64,000 nt of DNA from Aedoeadaptatus ivorii (GCF_030815095.1 NZ_JAUSWF010000001.1:124001-188000), one strand, 5' to 3'; positions 49,525 to 58,277 are shown, numbered from the stretch's first letter. The notes: a model not told the origin generated them from the letters alone. A program made the numbers and translations.

Positions 49525-50229
49525 ATGACCAAAATTTTGTTGGTGGAGGACGAGACCTCTATCCGCAAATTTATTAAAATCAATTTGGAACGGGAAGACT
49601 ATACGGTCTTCGAAGCGGCAAGCGGCGAAGACGGCTTAGAGATTGCAGAGCAAGAAAAGCCCGATATCGTGCTCTTGGATATTATGCTTCCGGGGATCGA
49701 CGGCTTTGAGGTCTGCGACCGGCTCCGCAAATCCTTTCCCAATCTGGGAATCATTATGTTGACCGCAAAAGCAGAGGACTACGACAAGATCATGGGCCTG
49801 CAAAGCGGCACCGACGACTATTTGACCAAGCCCTTTAACCCCACCGAGCTTACGCTCCGCATAAAGAGCTTGGAACGCCGCCTTATCGGCGATGCCGTCG
49901 ACGAAAAGGAAGAGCGCTTTATCGAAAGCGGAATCTTTCGCGTCGACGTCTACGGACATAAATTTTATCGCGACAAGACGGAAATCGAGCTCACGCCGAC
50001 GGAACACGAAATCGTAAAGCTCTTTATGAACAATGTAAATCGCGCCTTAAGCCGCGACGAAATCTTAAATGCGGTGTGGGGCGAGGAATTTTTGGGCGAC
50101 AGCAAAATCGTCGATGTGAACATCCGCCGCCTCCGCTCAAAAATCGAAGACGATGCGGCACACCCACGCTATATCGAGACCGTCTGGGGGGTCGGTTACC
50201 GCTGGAAGAGTTTTGAAGAGGAGCAATGA
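49525..50229 (+). CDS. OmpR-family response regulator (third two-component system)
   Basis: DNA-binding regulator of 234 residues. The receiver domain starts MTKILLVEDETSIRKF with phospho-acceptor Asp52 in VLLDIMLPGIDG, Thr in MLTAKAEDYD and Lys in LTKPFNPTEL. The winged-helix domain has TPTEHEIVKLFMNN, AVWGEEFLGDSKIVDVNIRRLR (in parts) and IETVWGVGYRW. It begins 14 bases after the HD gene with AAAGGGGG upstream and overlaps the kinase gene by four bases. The regulated genes may include its own operon. Confidence 0.92.
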   Translation: MTKILLVEDETSIRKFIKINLEREDYTVFEAASGEDGLEIAEQEKPDIVLLDIMLPGIDGFEVCDRLRKSFPNLGIIMLTAKAEDYDKIMGLQSGTDDYLTKPFNPTELTLRIKSLERRLIGDAVDEKEERFIESGIFRVDVYGHKFYRDKTEIELTPTEHEIVKLFMNNVNRALSRDEILNAVWGEEFLGDSKIVDVNIRRLRSKIEDDAAHPRYIETVWGVGYRWKSFEEEQ

Positions 50230-51632
50230 AACATTCCATTCGAAAGACCATGACGCGAAATTTCGTGCTCTTGGTGCTCCTTACGGTCACGCTGTTGGAT
50301 TTGGCGTTGATATTTGGATTTCGCCAGTACACCTATAACGGATTAAAATATTTTTTGGATCAACAACTCAACAGCTCGATGTATACCTATTCGAAATATT
50401 TCAAAAATATGACCCCCGAAAAGTTGATCGAGCGGGACTATGAAATGTTGTTCAATCAATTTGAAGGCCAGGTGCAATTGGTCGATGCAGGCGGCGGGCT
50501 GATATATGACTCCATCGGCGGGATCAACGATCCCGTACGGGAATACACCGACGTGCAGACGGCGCAAAAGGGGAAGAAGGGCGTGCGCATCGGCAAAGTC
50601 CCCTTCTCCGACACCTCGGTGATGTCCGTCTCCCGCCCGCTCGTTTCCGATGACGGGAAGGTACTCGGCGTCTTGCGCTTTACCTCTTCTTTGGGACCGG
50701 CGCAGCGATCCGTCTTAAAGCTCAGCCGCTACCTTTTGCTCTTGACCGCCATCGTCGCGGCGATTGCCACCTTGATCAGCCGCCTGCTCGCCAAGACCAT
50801 CACCCAACCCATCGAAGAAATCCAGTCCATCGCCATTCAACTCGCCGACGGACAGTATAAAAAGCGGATCGAGATCGATCGGGACGACGAATTGGGGCGC
50901 CTGGCGCGCTCGATCAATACCCTGGCGGCGGAGATTCTGCGAAAGGAGCAGGTCAAAAACGACTTTATCTCCTCTATATCCCACGAGCTGCGTACGCCCC
51001 TGACTTCGATCAAAGGCTGGGCGGCGATCCTTGAAGACACGGAAAAGACCGACGAGGTCGTACTAAAAGAAGGGCTCGAAATCATCGAGGGGGAGGCGGA
51101 TCGGCTGTCGAAAATGGTCGAAGAGCTCCTGGATTTTTCGCGCTATATTTCCGGTCGCATTACGCTTAAAAAAGACCAATTCGACATCACCTCCACCTGT
51201 ACCGAAGTGCTTCGGCAGATGAAGCCCCGGGCGGCCAACGAAGAGATTCGCCTGATGGATGAGATCAACGACGAAGTCGTCGTCGTAACCGGCGACGAGG
51301 ACCGCTTGCGTCAGGTGCTGATCAATCTGATCGACAATGCGATCAAATTTACAGAGGCCGGCGGTTGGGTCGTGCTCGAGGCGCGCAAAAACTTTCCGTA
51401 TTATGAGATGCTCGTCTCGGACAACGGCGTCGGCATGGACGAAGAGGAATTAAAGCTCGCCAAAGAGAAGTTCTACAAGGGCAAACACTCCAATTCCCAT
51501 TCCGGCCTGGGCCTTTCCATCGCCGAAGAAATTATCAAACTCCACGACGGAGAAATCCGCATCACGTCGGAAAAAGGGACGGGAACCACCATACGCGTGC
51601 GCATTCCCCTGGAAAAAGAGGTGCAAGGATGA
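50226..51632 (+). CDS. Sensor histidine kinase (third two-component system)
   Basis: Kinase of 468 residues that pairs with the preceding regulator. Membrane helices are at about 13-33 and 168-187, flanking an extracytoplasmic region of about 130 residues with a Cache-like look (QVQLVDAGGGLIYDS, SRPLVSDDGKVLGVLRF). HAMP follows at about 187-240 (AKTITQPIEEIQSIAIQLADG, split). His253 lies in SSISHELRTPLTSIKGW. N (NLIDNAIKFTEAGG), G1 (SDNGVGMDEEE) and G2 (SGLGLSIAEEI) boxes are intact. The stop overlaps the lipoprotein gene as ATGA, so that protein is a likely functional partner. Confidence 0.92.
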   Translation: MKHSIRKTMTRNFVLLVLLTVTLLDLALIFGFRQYTYNGLKYFLDQQLNSSMYTYSKYFKNMTPEKLIERDYEMLFNQFEGQVQLVDAGGGLIYDSIGGINDPVREYTDVQTAQKGKKGVRIGKVPFSDTSVMSVSRPLVSDDGKVLGVLRFTSSLGPAQRSVLKLSRYLLLLTAIVAAIATLISRLLAKTITQPIEEIQSIAIQLADGQYKKRIEIDRDDELGRLARSINTLAAEILRKEQVKNDFISSISHELRTPLTSIKGWAAILEDTEKTDEVVLKEGLEIIEGEADRLSKMVEELLDFSRYISGRITLKKDQFDITSTCTEVLRQMKPRAANEEIRLMDEINDEVVVVTGDEDRLRQVLINLIDNAIKFTEAGGWVVLEARKNFPYYEMLVSDNGVGMDEEELKLAKEKFYKGKHSNSHSGLGLSIAEEIIKLHDGEIRITSEKGTGTTIRVRIPLEKEVQG

Positions 51633-52162
51633 AGAAATTCTGGGTACTCCTATTGTTGTTTCTCGTCGCCTGCAGCCCCGCCAAAGAAGAGAATTACCAG
51701 ACCATAGAAAAACCCGAAATGAATCGCGCGCCGCTGCAGGGCCGCTGGATCGTCACCAATGTCCAGTATTTGGCGGATGACTCCAAAGATCCGGCCGCGA
51801 TTGTCGGCTCGGACGCGTTTTTTTCCTCGAATGTCGCGTTGTTTCACGATCAAAGGACCGACTATCCGAGCTATACGGTGCGAAAAGGCAGCACTGACTA
51901 TTTTATGAAATTGCGATATAATATGACGAAAGAACAGGTGGGGATCACCGCCGAAAAACTGTTCGTCATCGATGTATACGACGGGGATACGCTCTTGTTC
52001 ACCGTATTTCGGGAAAAAGAAGACATAGCCTATATCGACCTGTACGGCAATTTGATGCAGCTGGTAAAGACCAAAAAGAGCTTGGACGATCGGCAGGTCG
52101 AGGATCTGCTGGACGGCGCCGTGCCGGAAAAGAAATACTATTCCAGCAATCCCGGCAAGTAG
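51629..52162 (+). CDS. Lipoprotein of unknown function linked to the two-component system
   Basis: Protein of 177 residues with a lipoprotein signal: MKKFWVLLLLFLVACSPAKEE, with lipid-modified Cys at residue 15. The mature part looks like a small beta-rich domain (RAPLQGRWIVTNVQYL at the start, then VALFHDQRTDYPSYTV, LFVIDVYDGDTLLFTVFRE, IAYIDLYGNLMQLVK), similar in feel to lipocalin-like 'WxxxxV' lipoproteins, but I do not recognise a family. It overlaps the kinase gene by four bases and is followed by a membrane protein. It could modulate the kinase or be its output. Confidence 0.8.
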   Translation: MKKFWVLLLLFLVACSPAKEENYQTIEKPEMNRAPLQGRWIVTNVQYLADDSKDPAAIVGSDAFFSSNVALFHDQRTDYPSYTVRKGSTDYFMKLRYNMTKEQVGITAEKLFVIDVYDGDTLLFTVFREKEDIAYIDLYGNLMQLVKTKKSLDDRQVEDLLDGAVPEKKYYSSNPGK

Positions 52163-52171
52163 GAGGAAGCA

Positions 52172-52525
52172 ATGGTACAAAAAATTTCAAACAGTTTAAA
52201 CGGAAACCTGCAGTATATCGGCATACTCTTGATCGCCGTCGTCGTGGCGTTGATCATTACCTTTATCATGAATATGATGGGAAAACGCATGAAATTCCTG
52301 CGCTACATTCCCGGTCTCGTGCTGGTCTTTGTCGGCATGTTTTCTCTGATCATGGTCCTGAATCGACTGTTTGAGCGCGCGAGTTTAAACAATATTTTTA
52401 TCTCTTTGGTTTGCATCACCGCAGGCATTTGCTCGCTTCTGTGCGCCCTGTGCATCGGCATCTACAACAAAGATCGCTATCCCGCACCGCGTCCGCAAGA
52501 CGAGCGCCGACGAAGAGAATCCTAA
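52172..52525 (+). CDS. Small three-helix membrane protein, unknown
   Basis: Protein of 117 residues with three hydrophobic helices (about 17-36, 43-63 and 76-99) and a basic, proline-containing tail (NKDRYPAPRPQDERRRRES). No catalytic motif is visible. AGGAGG precedes the ATG, and it follows the lipoprotein by nine bases, so it is the fourth and last gene of the two-component operon. A strong hairpin follows. Function unknown. Confidence 0.78.
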   Translation: MVQKISNSLNGNLQYIGILLIAVVVALIITFIMNMMGKRMKFLRYIPGLVLVFVGMFSLIMVLNRLFERASLNNIFISLVCITAGICSLLCALCIGIYNKDRYPAPRPQDERRRRES

Positions 52526-52533
52526 TCCATACA

Positions 52534-52580
52534 ATAAAAAACGGCTATACACCGCACGATGCGGGTATAGCCGTTTTTGT
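52534..52580. terminator. Bidirectional terminator between the operon and ychF
   Basis: AAAAACGGCTATAC and GTATAGCCGTTTTT form a long perfect stem, with an inner CCGCA/TGCGG extension. It lies between convergent genes. Confidence 0.93.
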
Positions 52581-52582
52581 AT

Positions 52583-53668
52583 TTACACATTGAACTTAAA
52601 ATTGACGACGTCGCCGTCTTGGATTACATAGTCCTTGCCTTCGCTGCGGATCAGTCCCTTGTCGCGCGCTTTGGCGACGGACCCCGCTTCGACGAGGTCT
52701 TCATAGGCGATGGTGTCGGCCTTTATAAAGCCGCGCTGTATGTCGCTGTGGATTTTTCCGGCAGCCTCCGGGGCCTTAGAACCCGCCTTGACGGTCCAGG
52801 CGCGGGATTCCATTTCGCCGGTGGTCAAAAAGCTGATCAGCCCCAGTAGGCTATAGGAAGCCTTGACGAGTCGATCGAGTCCGGAGTCGCGAAGCCCCAG
52901 CGCCTCGAGAAATTCCGGCTTGCTTTCCTCGTCCAAAGCCGCGATTTCCTCCTCGATGGCCGCGGAGATGACAATGGTTTCGTCTCCTTCGGCGTCGGCA
53001 TACGCGCGCACCGAATCGACATAGCGATTGCCGTCTGCCACGTCTTCTTCGGAGACATTGGCGGCGTAGATAACGGGTTTCATGGTCAGTAAGCTGAACG
53101 AGGACAAGAGCTTTCGCTCGTCTTCGGTATAGTCCAAAGATCTCGCCGGTTTCTCTGCGTGTAATGCGTCGAGGATGCGTTCGATCAGCTCTTTTTCCGG
53201 CAGGAGGCTCTTATCGCCTTTTAACTGTTTTTTGACTTTCTCCAGGCGTTTTTCCAGCACTTCGAGGTCCGAGAAGATCAGCTCCAATGTGATCGTCTCG
53301 ATGTCTCGAAGGGGATCGATACCGCCGTCTACGTGGATGATGTTTGAATCTTCGAAGCAGCGGACGACGTGGATCAATGCGTCGACTTCTCGGATATGAG
53401 AAAGAAACTGGTTGCCGAGACCCTCGCCCTTGCTCGCGCCCTTGACGAGTCCCGCGATATCGGCGAATTCGATGGTGGCATAGACGATGCGCTCAGAATG
53501 GCTCATTTCGCTCAGTACGCTGAGGCGCGGGTCCTTGACCGTGACCATGCCCACATTGGGCTCGATGGTGGCGAAGGGATAATTGGCGGCTTCGGCACCG
53601 GCCTGTGTAATGGCGTTAAATAATGTGGACTTGCCGACATTGGGCAGTCCGATAATTCCTAATTTCAT
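52583..53668 (-). CDS. ychF: Redox-regulated ATPase YchF (Obg family)
   Basis: Obg-family P-loop protein that prefers ATP over GTP and binds ribosomes, 361 residues. MKLGIIGLPNVGKSTLFNAI is the Walker A start, NYPFATIEPNVG the switch region, and DIAGLVKGASKGEGLGNQFL the G3 block with following conserved glycines. A coiled-coil part (VLEKRLEKVKKQLKGDKSL) and a C-terminal TGS domain (GFIKADTIAYEDLVEAGS, DYVIQDGDVVNFKFNV) follow. The gene stands alone on the minus strand. Its stop is only three bases past the shared terminator. Confidence 0.97.
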   Translation of the reverse strand: MKLGIIGLPNVGKSTLFNAITQAGAEAANYPFATIEPNVGMVTVKDPRLSVLSEMSHSERIVYATIEFADIAGLVKGASKGEGLGNQFLSHIREVDALIHVVRCFEDSNIIHVDGGIDPLRDIETITLELIFSDLEVLEKRLEKVKKQLKGDKSLLPEKELIERILDALHAEKPARSLDYTEDERKLLSSFSLLTMKPVIYAANVSEEDVADGNRYVDSVRAYADAEGDETIVISAAIEEEIAALDEESKPEFLEALGLRDSGLDRLVKASYSLLGLISFLTTGEMESRAWTVKAGSKAPEAAGKIHSDIQRGFIKADTIAYEDLVEAGSVAKARDKGLIRSEGKDYVIQDGDVVNFKFNV

Positions 53669-53696
53669 AAACTCTCCCCTTTACGATTTCCCGGCT

Positions 53697-53705
53697 ATTA
53701 TATCA
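53697..53705 (-). promoter_or_regulatory. Extended -10 promoter of ychF
   Basis: On the minus strand TGATATAAT (53697-53705) forms a perfect extended -10 about 28 bases before the ychF ATG. No clear -35. Confidence 0.55.
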
Positions 53706-53757
53706 TAGTTTTACGGGGCGTTTTCGTCCATAGATTCCATTTTATCAGGCGATCATG

Positions 53758-53763
53758 TATAAT
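53758..53763 (+). promoter_or_regulatory. -10 element of the ABC operon
   Basis: Perfect TATAAT, 23 bases before the ATG at 53787, with GCGAGGTGA as ribosome-binding site between. The -35 is weak. Confidence 0.5.
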
Positions 53764-53786
53764 GGTAAAGTAAAGCGAGGTGAATC

Positions 53787-55079
53787 ATGAGTGCTATTGT
53801 AGTGCGGGAACTCTCTAAAAAATATCGAAAAAATGTAGTTTTAGACGGTGTAAATTTAGAGGTTTTCGACGGAGAAATTTTTTCTTTAATGGGCTTAAAA
53901 GATTCCGGTAAGACCACTTTGGCTCGGATTCTCTTTAAGTTCTTAAAACCGACCGCGGGCAGCGTATCCATTTTTGACATGGACGCCCAAAAAGAAGATC
54001 GGTCCGTAAAAGAATTTACGGGATATGTACCGGAAGATGTTTGGATTTACGATAACCTGAAGCCGATGGCGATTTTTAAGACCACCTTGGGTTTTCACGG
54101 TTTAAAAAATACCGACGAGATTCAATCGTTAATGGATTATTTCGAATTGGACAATCGGCATAAATTCGTCGACTTGACGGATTCTCAGCGCAAACGCGTT
54201 GCCATTATCAACGCTCTGATTCCGAAACCGAAGCTGATCGTAATCGACGATCCGACCAAGGACCTCAGTCCGCCGATGATCGAGAAATTGTTTACTCATC
54301 TGAAGCGACTGCAGCAAGCGGAAGGCCTTTCGGTCTTGTTGCTTACCGACAATCTTTCCGTAGGGCAGCGCTACGGCGACCGTGGCGCCTATCTTGCCGA
54401 CGGCAGGATCGTGGGCATGGAGTACTTAAAGGAAAAGTATACCAACGACAAGGTGCTCCGCATTTTCGACGAAGTGATTTCTGTACGCGCCTTTGAAGAG
54501 ATCGGCGCGCGCTTAATCCGCGACGAAGCGGGGAATGTAGAGTTCTTCTACGACGGCTATTTGCCGACTTTGACGACGGTGCTGCACCAAGAAAAGGTAA
54601 AAAATTATATCTTGGAAGACGCCCTGCTCGAAAACAAGATCGACGCTTTCGAATCGGGCTATGACGGCACGAGCGCATCCTATGCGCCGGATACGACGGT
54701 CACCTTCGACCGGGCCAATGTCGCCGGCGTTTCGACAGAAGGGGAAGAGGATACGATCCTCGCCTACGACAAGGACGAGCTCGAGATCGCCGAACGCGGC
54801 GACGATGCGATCACCGCACCGTACGCCCCGGCAGCGCCGAGGGATGCGCTCGATCCGGCCGAAGAGGTGACGCCTATCGAAACGCAATCCGACGAGCTGA
54901 TCGCGCTCCAAAAGACGCCGGACGAAGGCACTTTGCCGGCGCCGGAGGAAGGCGAGGCGGCGGACGGCGCCATCGAAGTCGAAGCGCCCGAGGATACGGA
55001 AAAGATCCGTCCCGCCGACGATTACGGCAGGATCAATCCGTCCAAGTACAATTTTGACATCGGAAAGGAGGAAGAATAA
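53787..55079 (+). CDS. ABC transporter ATP-binding protein with degenerate motifs and acidic C-terminal tail
   Basis: ABC-2-type exporter ATPase, 430 residues, about twice the usual domain length. The nucleotide-binding domain occupies about 1-220. Walker A is GLKDSGKTT (acceptable). The signature region reads LTDSQRKRV instead of LSGGQ. Walker B is KLIVIDDPT with Asp in place of the catalytic Glu. The D-loop reads DLSPP, and the switch position lies in LLLTDNLS with no His. Residues 220-300 resemble the accessory region of such ATPases. Residues about 300-415 are acidic and low in complexity, then EKIRPADDYGRINPSKYNF ends the protein. It overlaps the permease gene by one base. Hydrolysis may be weak, or the protein regulatory. 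Confidence 0.86.
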   Translation: MSAIVVRELSKKYRKNVVLDGVNLEVFDGEIFSLMGLKDSGKTTLARILFKFLKPTAGSVSIFDMDAQKEDRSVKEFTGYVPEDVWIYDNLKPMAIFKTTLGFHGLKNTDEIQSLMDYFELDNRHKFVDLTDSQRKRVAIINALIPKPKLIVIDDPTKDLSPPMIEKLFTHLKRLQQAEGLSVLLLTDNLSVGQRYGDRGAYLADGRIVGMEYLKEKYTNDKVLRIFDEVISVRAFEEIGARLIRDEAGNVEFFYDGYLPTLTTVLHQEKVKNYILEDALLENKIDAFESGYDGTSASYAPDTTVTFDRANVAGVSTEGEEDTILAYDKDELEIAERGDDAITAPYAPAAPRDALDPAEEVTPIETQSDELIALQKTPDEGTLPAPEEGEAADGAIEVEAPEDTEKIRPADDYGRINPSKYNFDIGKEEE

Positions 55080-55891
55080 TGGTATTCGGTCTTGAGTTAA
55101 AGAGCAATCGCGCTAAGGCCATTTCCTGGTTCTTCGTTCTGGGGATTTTAGCCGTATTGATGCTGGCATTTTTCCCGCTCCTGCAGGATGACAATATGCT
55201 TTCGTTGGCGAACGGATTCCGCGAAGGATTTTCCGAACGCTTTCGCATGGTTTTGGGCATGGGTTACGATGTGCAGTTCGATAAATTTACGGAGTATCTG
55301 CCCTTTATGTTCCAATACCTGGGCATTCTCTTTGCCATTTTTGGCGTACAGTTGGGTGCGAGAAGCCTTTCTAAGGAGCAGAGCGCAGGTACCATCGAAT
55401 ATCTCTACGCCAATCCCGTCTCCCGTATGGAGATTTACAGCGGAAAGTTCAGCGCCGATTTGTTGCTTTACGGTCTGGTGCTCGTCGCGGTTCTCGCGGT
55501 GAGCTTTGTGGCCGCCTATCTGTTCGGCATTCACGACCTGCGCGCCTTGGCATTGGTGCTTTTGCAGATCTTTATCTGTCTGCTGTTGTTGGGTTTTATA
55601 TTTTTGAGCCTGGGATTTTTCTATTCCGCCCTGTCTTCTCGCTCCTCGCACGCGGAAGGCGGCTCTCTCCTCTTGCTCATACTGCTGTTTATCGTATGGG
55701 CGGTACTGATCGCATTGGGCAGTGGCGCCGCGACCATCGCGGGCTATTTTCCCTTTACCGTGTTCAATCCCCTGGCCATGGCCACCGGGGCGGGCTTTCA
55801 GTGGTTGGGCATCGCCATCGACCTCGTTCTCGCCGTGATTTTGTGGCTTTTGGGCAGTGTCGTATATACCCGTAAGGAATTAAAATTTTAG
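55079..55891 (+). CDS. ABC-2 type transporter permease
   Basis: Membrane subunit partner of the preceding ATPase, 270 residues with six hydrophobic segments (about 16-36, 76-92, 128-150, 158-182, 200-222 and 240-262). GARSLSKEQSAGTIEYLYANPVSR (in parts) is the conserved cytoplasmic loop of NatB/YhgE-like ABC-2 permeases, just after the second helix. The large first outside loop (about 37-75) is typical. The start overlaps the ATPase stop (TAATGG). The exported substrate cannot be inferred. A hairpin terminator follows. Confidence 0.88.
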   Translation: MVFGLELKSNRAKAISWFFVLGILAVLMLAFFPLLQDDNMLSLANGFREGFSERFRMVLGMGYDVQFDKFTEYLPFMFQYLGILFAIFGVQLGARSLSKEQSAGTIEYLYANPVSRMEIYSGKFSADLLLYGLVLVAVLAVSFVAAYLFGIHDLRALALVLLQIFICLLLLGFIFLSLGFFYSALSSRSSHAEGGSLLLLILLFIVWAVLIALGSGAATIAGYFPFTVFNPLAMATGAGFQWLGIAIDLVLAVILWLLGSVVYTRKELKF

Positions 55892-55895
55892 GATC

Positions 55896-55923
55896 GAGCG
55901 ACTCTAGCAGTCGCTCATTTTTT
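55896..55923 (+). terminator. Terminator after the ABC permease gene
   Basis: GAGCGACT and AGTCGCTC pair (55896-55903 with 55909-55916) around a five-base loop, then ATTTTTT. It lies only 10 bases before the next start codon, so the HAD gene depends on read-through or an unseen promoter. Confidence 0.82.
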
Positions 55924-55933
55924 CGAGGAGAAT

Positions 55934-56770
55934 ATGATTCGATTAATTGCTTTGGATTTCGACGGAACTGTGGCGGGCAGGGGCCAAAAATTTGACGCCA
56001 CCATGGAAAACTACATCCGAAGATGGTTGCAACAGGGCATCGGCACGGTAATTTGCAGCGGCAGACCGTATCGTTCCCTAAAGCGGGAACTCGAGCCCTT
56101 ACAGCTGAACATTCCCATTATCTCCAATAACGGCAATCTGATTCGCTATAAGGATTCCGAGGAGACGGTTTATAAACACGTATTCCCGAGGGCGCTCGCG
56201 AAGACCGTGATCGAAGAGATGGAAAAAGTGAACATCCATCCCATCCTTCACGTGGACCGCTACTACGACGGCTACGATCTCGTAACCCTGCACGATATGA
56301 CTGAACGGGAATCCATCTATGTCCAGATGTACGAAAATCTATATCGCAGAATGGAACCGGAGGAGGCGGCGAAAGAAGATATCCTCGCCATTGCGGGCTT
56401 TACTACCCCCGCGGATTACTATCGTCTGATTGAAGTCGATGCCATCAAAAATAGCGGCCTGATCAGCCATCTCCTAAAGAGTTACGATCCCAAACTGTCG
56501 CTGTTTGAGTGCATCGGCATCAGCACCAATAAGTGGCGGGGTCTGTCTTCGTATGCGATTTATTCGGGCCTTACGCCGCAAAATATCCTCGCCGTCGGAG
56601 ACGACACCAACGATATTGCCATGATTGAAGGGGCGGCCATCGGCATTGCCATGGATTCCGCACCCGATGCGGTCAAAGAGGCGGCCAATATGGTCTGCGA
56701 TATACCGCCGGAAGAATACGGCGCATTTCGAAAAGTGGACGAAGTCCTTAGAAACAGGAGTCTATTATGA
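55934..56770 (+). CDS. Cof-type HAD-superfamily hydrolase
   Basis: HAD phosphatase of the Cof/YkrA type IIB group, 278 residues, probably acting on sugar or nucleotide phosphates. Motif I is LDFDGTVA (both catalytic Asp residues), motif II lies in VICSGRPYRSL, and motif IV is VGDDTNDIAMIEGAAIGIAM (two adjoining parts). The cap domain fills about residues 85-190. CGAGGAG precedes the ATG at a spacing of four. It overlaps rbgA by four bases. The physiological substrate is unknown. Confidence 0.92.
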   Translation: MIRLIALDFDGTVAGRGQKFDATMENYIRRWLQQGIGTVICSGRPYRSLKRELEPLQLNIPIISNNGNLIRYKDSEETVYKHVFPRALAKTVIEEMEKVNIHPILHVDRYYDGYDLVTLHDMTERESIYVQMYENLYRRMEPEEAAKEDILAIAGFTTPADYYRLIEVDAIKNSGLISHLLKSYDPKLSLFECIGISTNKWRGLSSYAIYSGLTPQNILAVGDDTNDIAMIEGAAIGIAMDSAPDAVKEAANMVCDIPPEEYGAFRKVDEVLRNRSLL

Positions 56771-57630
56771 ATATAAATTGGTATCCGGGCCATATGAAAA
56801 AGACCATCGAGTCCCTAAAGAAAATGAAGTCTATGGTCGATACCGCCGTGGTCTTACTGGATGCCCGCATTCCCGAGAGCAGCTACAATCCGCTCTTGGG
56901 TGAAATTCTCGGCGACTTGCCAACGGTCTATCTCTTAAGTAAGTCGGACTTGGCGAATCCCTCGGCCACAGAGGCCTGGATTCGCCAAATCCGTTCGGAG
57001 GAAGGAAAGTGGGCGCTCGCCTGGACCGCGTCCAAAAAGCCCGCAATTGCCGATCTGACGGCGGCGCTGGAAAAGAGCGTATCCAAAATGCGCGCCAAGG
57101 AAGCGGCGAAGGGCATGCAAAAACGCAAAATCAAAGTGATGGTCACCGGCATTCCCAATGTGGGAAAATCCACCTTTATCAATCAAATCGCCGGCAAAAA
57201 ATCCGCCGCCATCGGGAATCGTCCGGGCATCACCAAGAGCAATCAGTGGATTCGCCACAACCCGAATTTCGATATGTTGGATACCCCGGGGGTCTTATGG
57301 CCCAAATTGGATCCGCCCATACGCGGTCGGCATCTTGCCTTTACCGGCTCCATCAAAGAAGAGATCGTCGATACCGAGACGCTCGCCTTTGAACTGGTTA
57401 AAGAGGCGGTGGCGTCGTTTCCGGAACACTTGCGCGGCCGCTATGGGCTTTCTGAGGATCTTAGCGATCCCGTGGAGATTATGGACGCGGTGGGAAAGAA
57501 GCGCGGCGCCCTCTTGCGGGGCGGCTTGATCGATTATACAAAGGTCTCCCGGATTCTATTGGACGAGTTCCGCAACGGCGTCTGGGGACGAATCACACTG
57601 GAGCATGCCGATGACCGGTCTAGCTTATGA
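56767..57630 (+). CDS. rbgA: Ribosome biogenesis GTPase RbgA (YlqF)
   Basis: Circularly permuted GTPase required for late 50S assembly, 287 residues. The start INWYPGHMKKTIESLKKM is diagnostic. The G4 motif (SKSDL) precedes G1 (GIPNVGKST) and G3 (DTPGVLWPK), as expected for the permuted family. A helical C-terminal RNA-binding domain follows. It overlaps the HAD gene by four bases and rnhB by 26 bases. The rbgA-rnhB order is the same as in B. subtilis. Confidence 0.97.
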   Translation: MNINWYPGHMKKTIESLKKMKSMVDTAVVLLDARIPESSYNPLLGEILGDLPTVYLLSKSDLANPSATEAWIRQIRSEEGKWALAWTASKKPAIADLTAALEKSVSKMRAKEAAKGMQKRKIKVMVTGIPNVGKSTFINQIAGKKSAAIGNRPGITKSNQWIRHNPNFDMLDTPGVLWPKLDPPIRGRHLAFTGSIKEEIVDTETLAFELVKEAVASFPEHLRGRYGLSEDLSDPVEIMDAVGKKRGALLRGGLIDYTKVSRILLDEFRNGVWGRITLEHADDRSSL

Positions 57631-58222
57631 TCTCAGCCGCCTCGAAGAAGGCTACGACTATATCGCGGGGGTAGACGAGGTCGGGCGCGGTTGTCTATTC
57701 GGCGATGTGGTGGCCGCCTGTGTCGTTATGCCGACGGATGCTGCGATCGAAGGGATATCGGATTCCAAGAAGCTGTCTCCGAAGCGGCGCGCCGCACTGG
57801 AAGCAGAGATCCTTTCCGCGAATATCGCCTACGGCATCGGAAGGGAGAACGCGGATACCATCGATGCGATCAATATCAAACAGGCGACGCGACGCGCCAT
57901 GAAAGAAGCAGTGGAAAATATGCTCGATGTCTTGGGGCGCGATCAGAAGGTCTTGTTTCTCGTCGACGCCGAGACCATCGACATGCCCTATCCGCAGACG
58001 GCGCTGATTCGCGGCGACAGTCTTTCCTATGCCGTCGCCGCGGCGTCGATCCTCGCCAAAGAATATCGAGATCGCCTATGCCTCGACTGGGATGCGAGTT
58101 TTCCCGGCTACGGCATTAAAAAACACAAGGGCTACGGGACAAAGTTCCACAGAGAGGCGATTCTATCGATGGGGCCGTCTGCGCTGCACCGAAAGAGCTT
58201 CTTAAAAAAATTGCTAAAATAG
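57605..58222 (+). CDS. rnhB: Ribonuclease HII
   Basis: Endonuclease that removes ribonucleotides from RNA-DNA hybrids, 205 residues. GVDEVGRGCLFGDVVAACVV (two parts) holds the first acidic residues, ISDSKKLSPKRR the next block, and LVDAETID and AAASILAKEYRD the rest of the active-site region. GYGIKKHKGYGTKFHREAI near the end is typical of RNase HII. ATG 57605 is used. A second ATG two codons later is possible. Start lies inside rbgA. Confidence 0.96.
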   Translation: MPMTGLAYDLSRLEEGYDYIAGVDEVGRGCLFGDVVAACVVMPTDAAIEGISDSKKLSPKRRAALEAEILSANIAYGIGRENADTIDAINIKQATRRAMKEAVENMLDVLGRDQKVLFLVDAETIDMPYPQTALIRGDSLSYAVAAASILAKEYRDRLCLDWDASFPGYGIKKHKGYGTKFHREAILSMGPSALHRKSFLKKLLK

Positions 58223-58246
58223 AGAGCACGGCTCTCTATTTTTATG
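58215..58246 (+). terminator. Terminator after rnhB
   Basis: AATAGAGAGC and GCTCTCTATT pair around a three-base loop, followed by TTTT. The rnhB stop codon lies in the left arm. Confidence 0.85.
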
Positions 58247-58277
58247 GGAATCGTTCGATTTTTCCGCCCGCGCTTTA

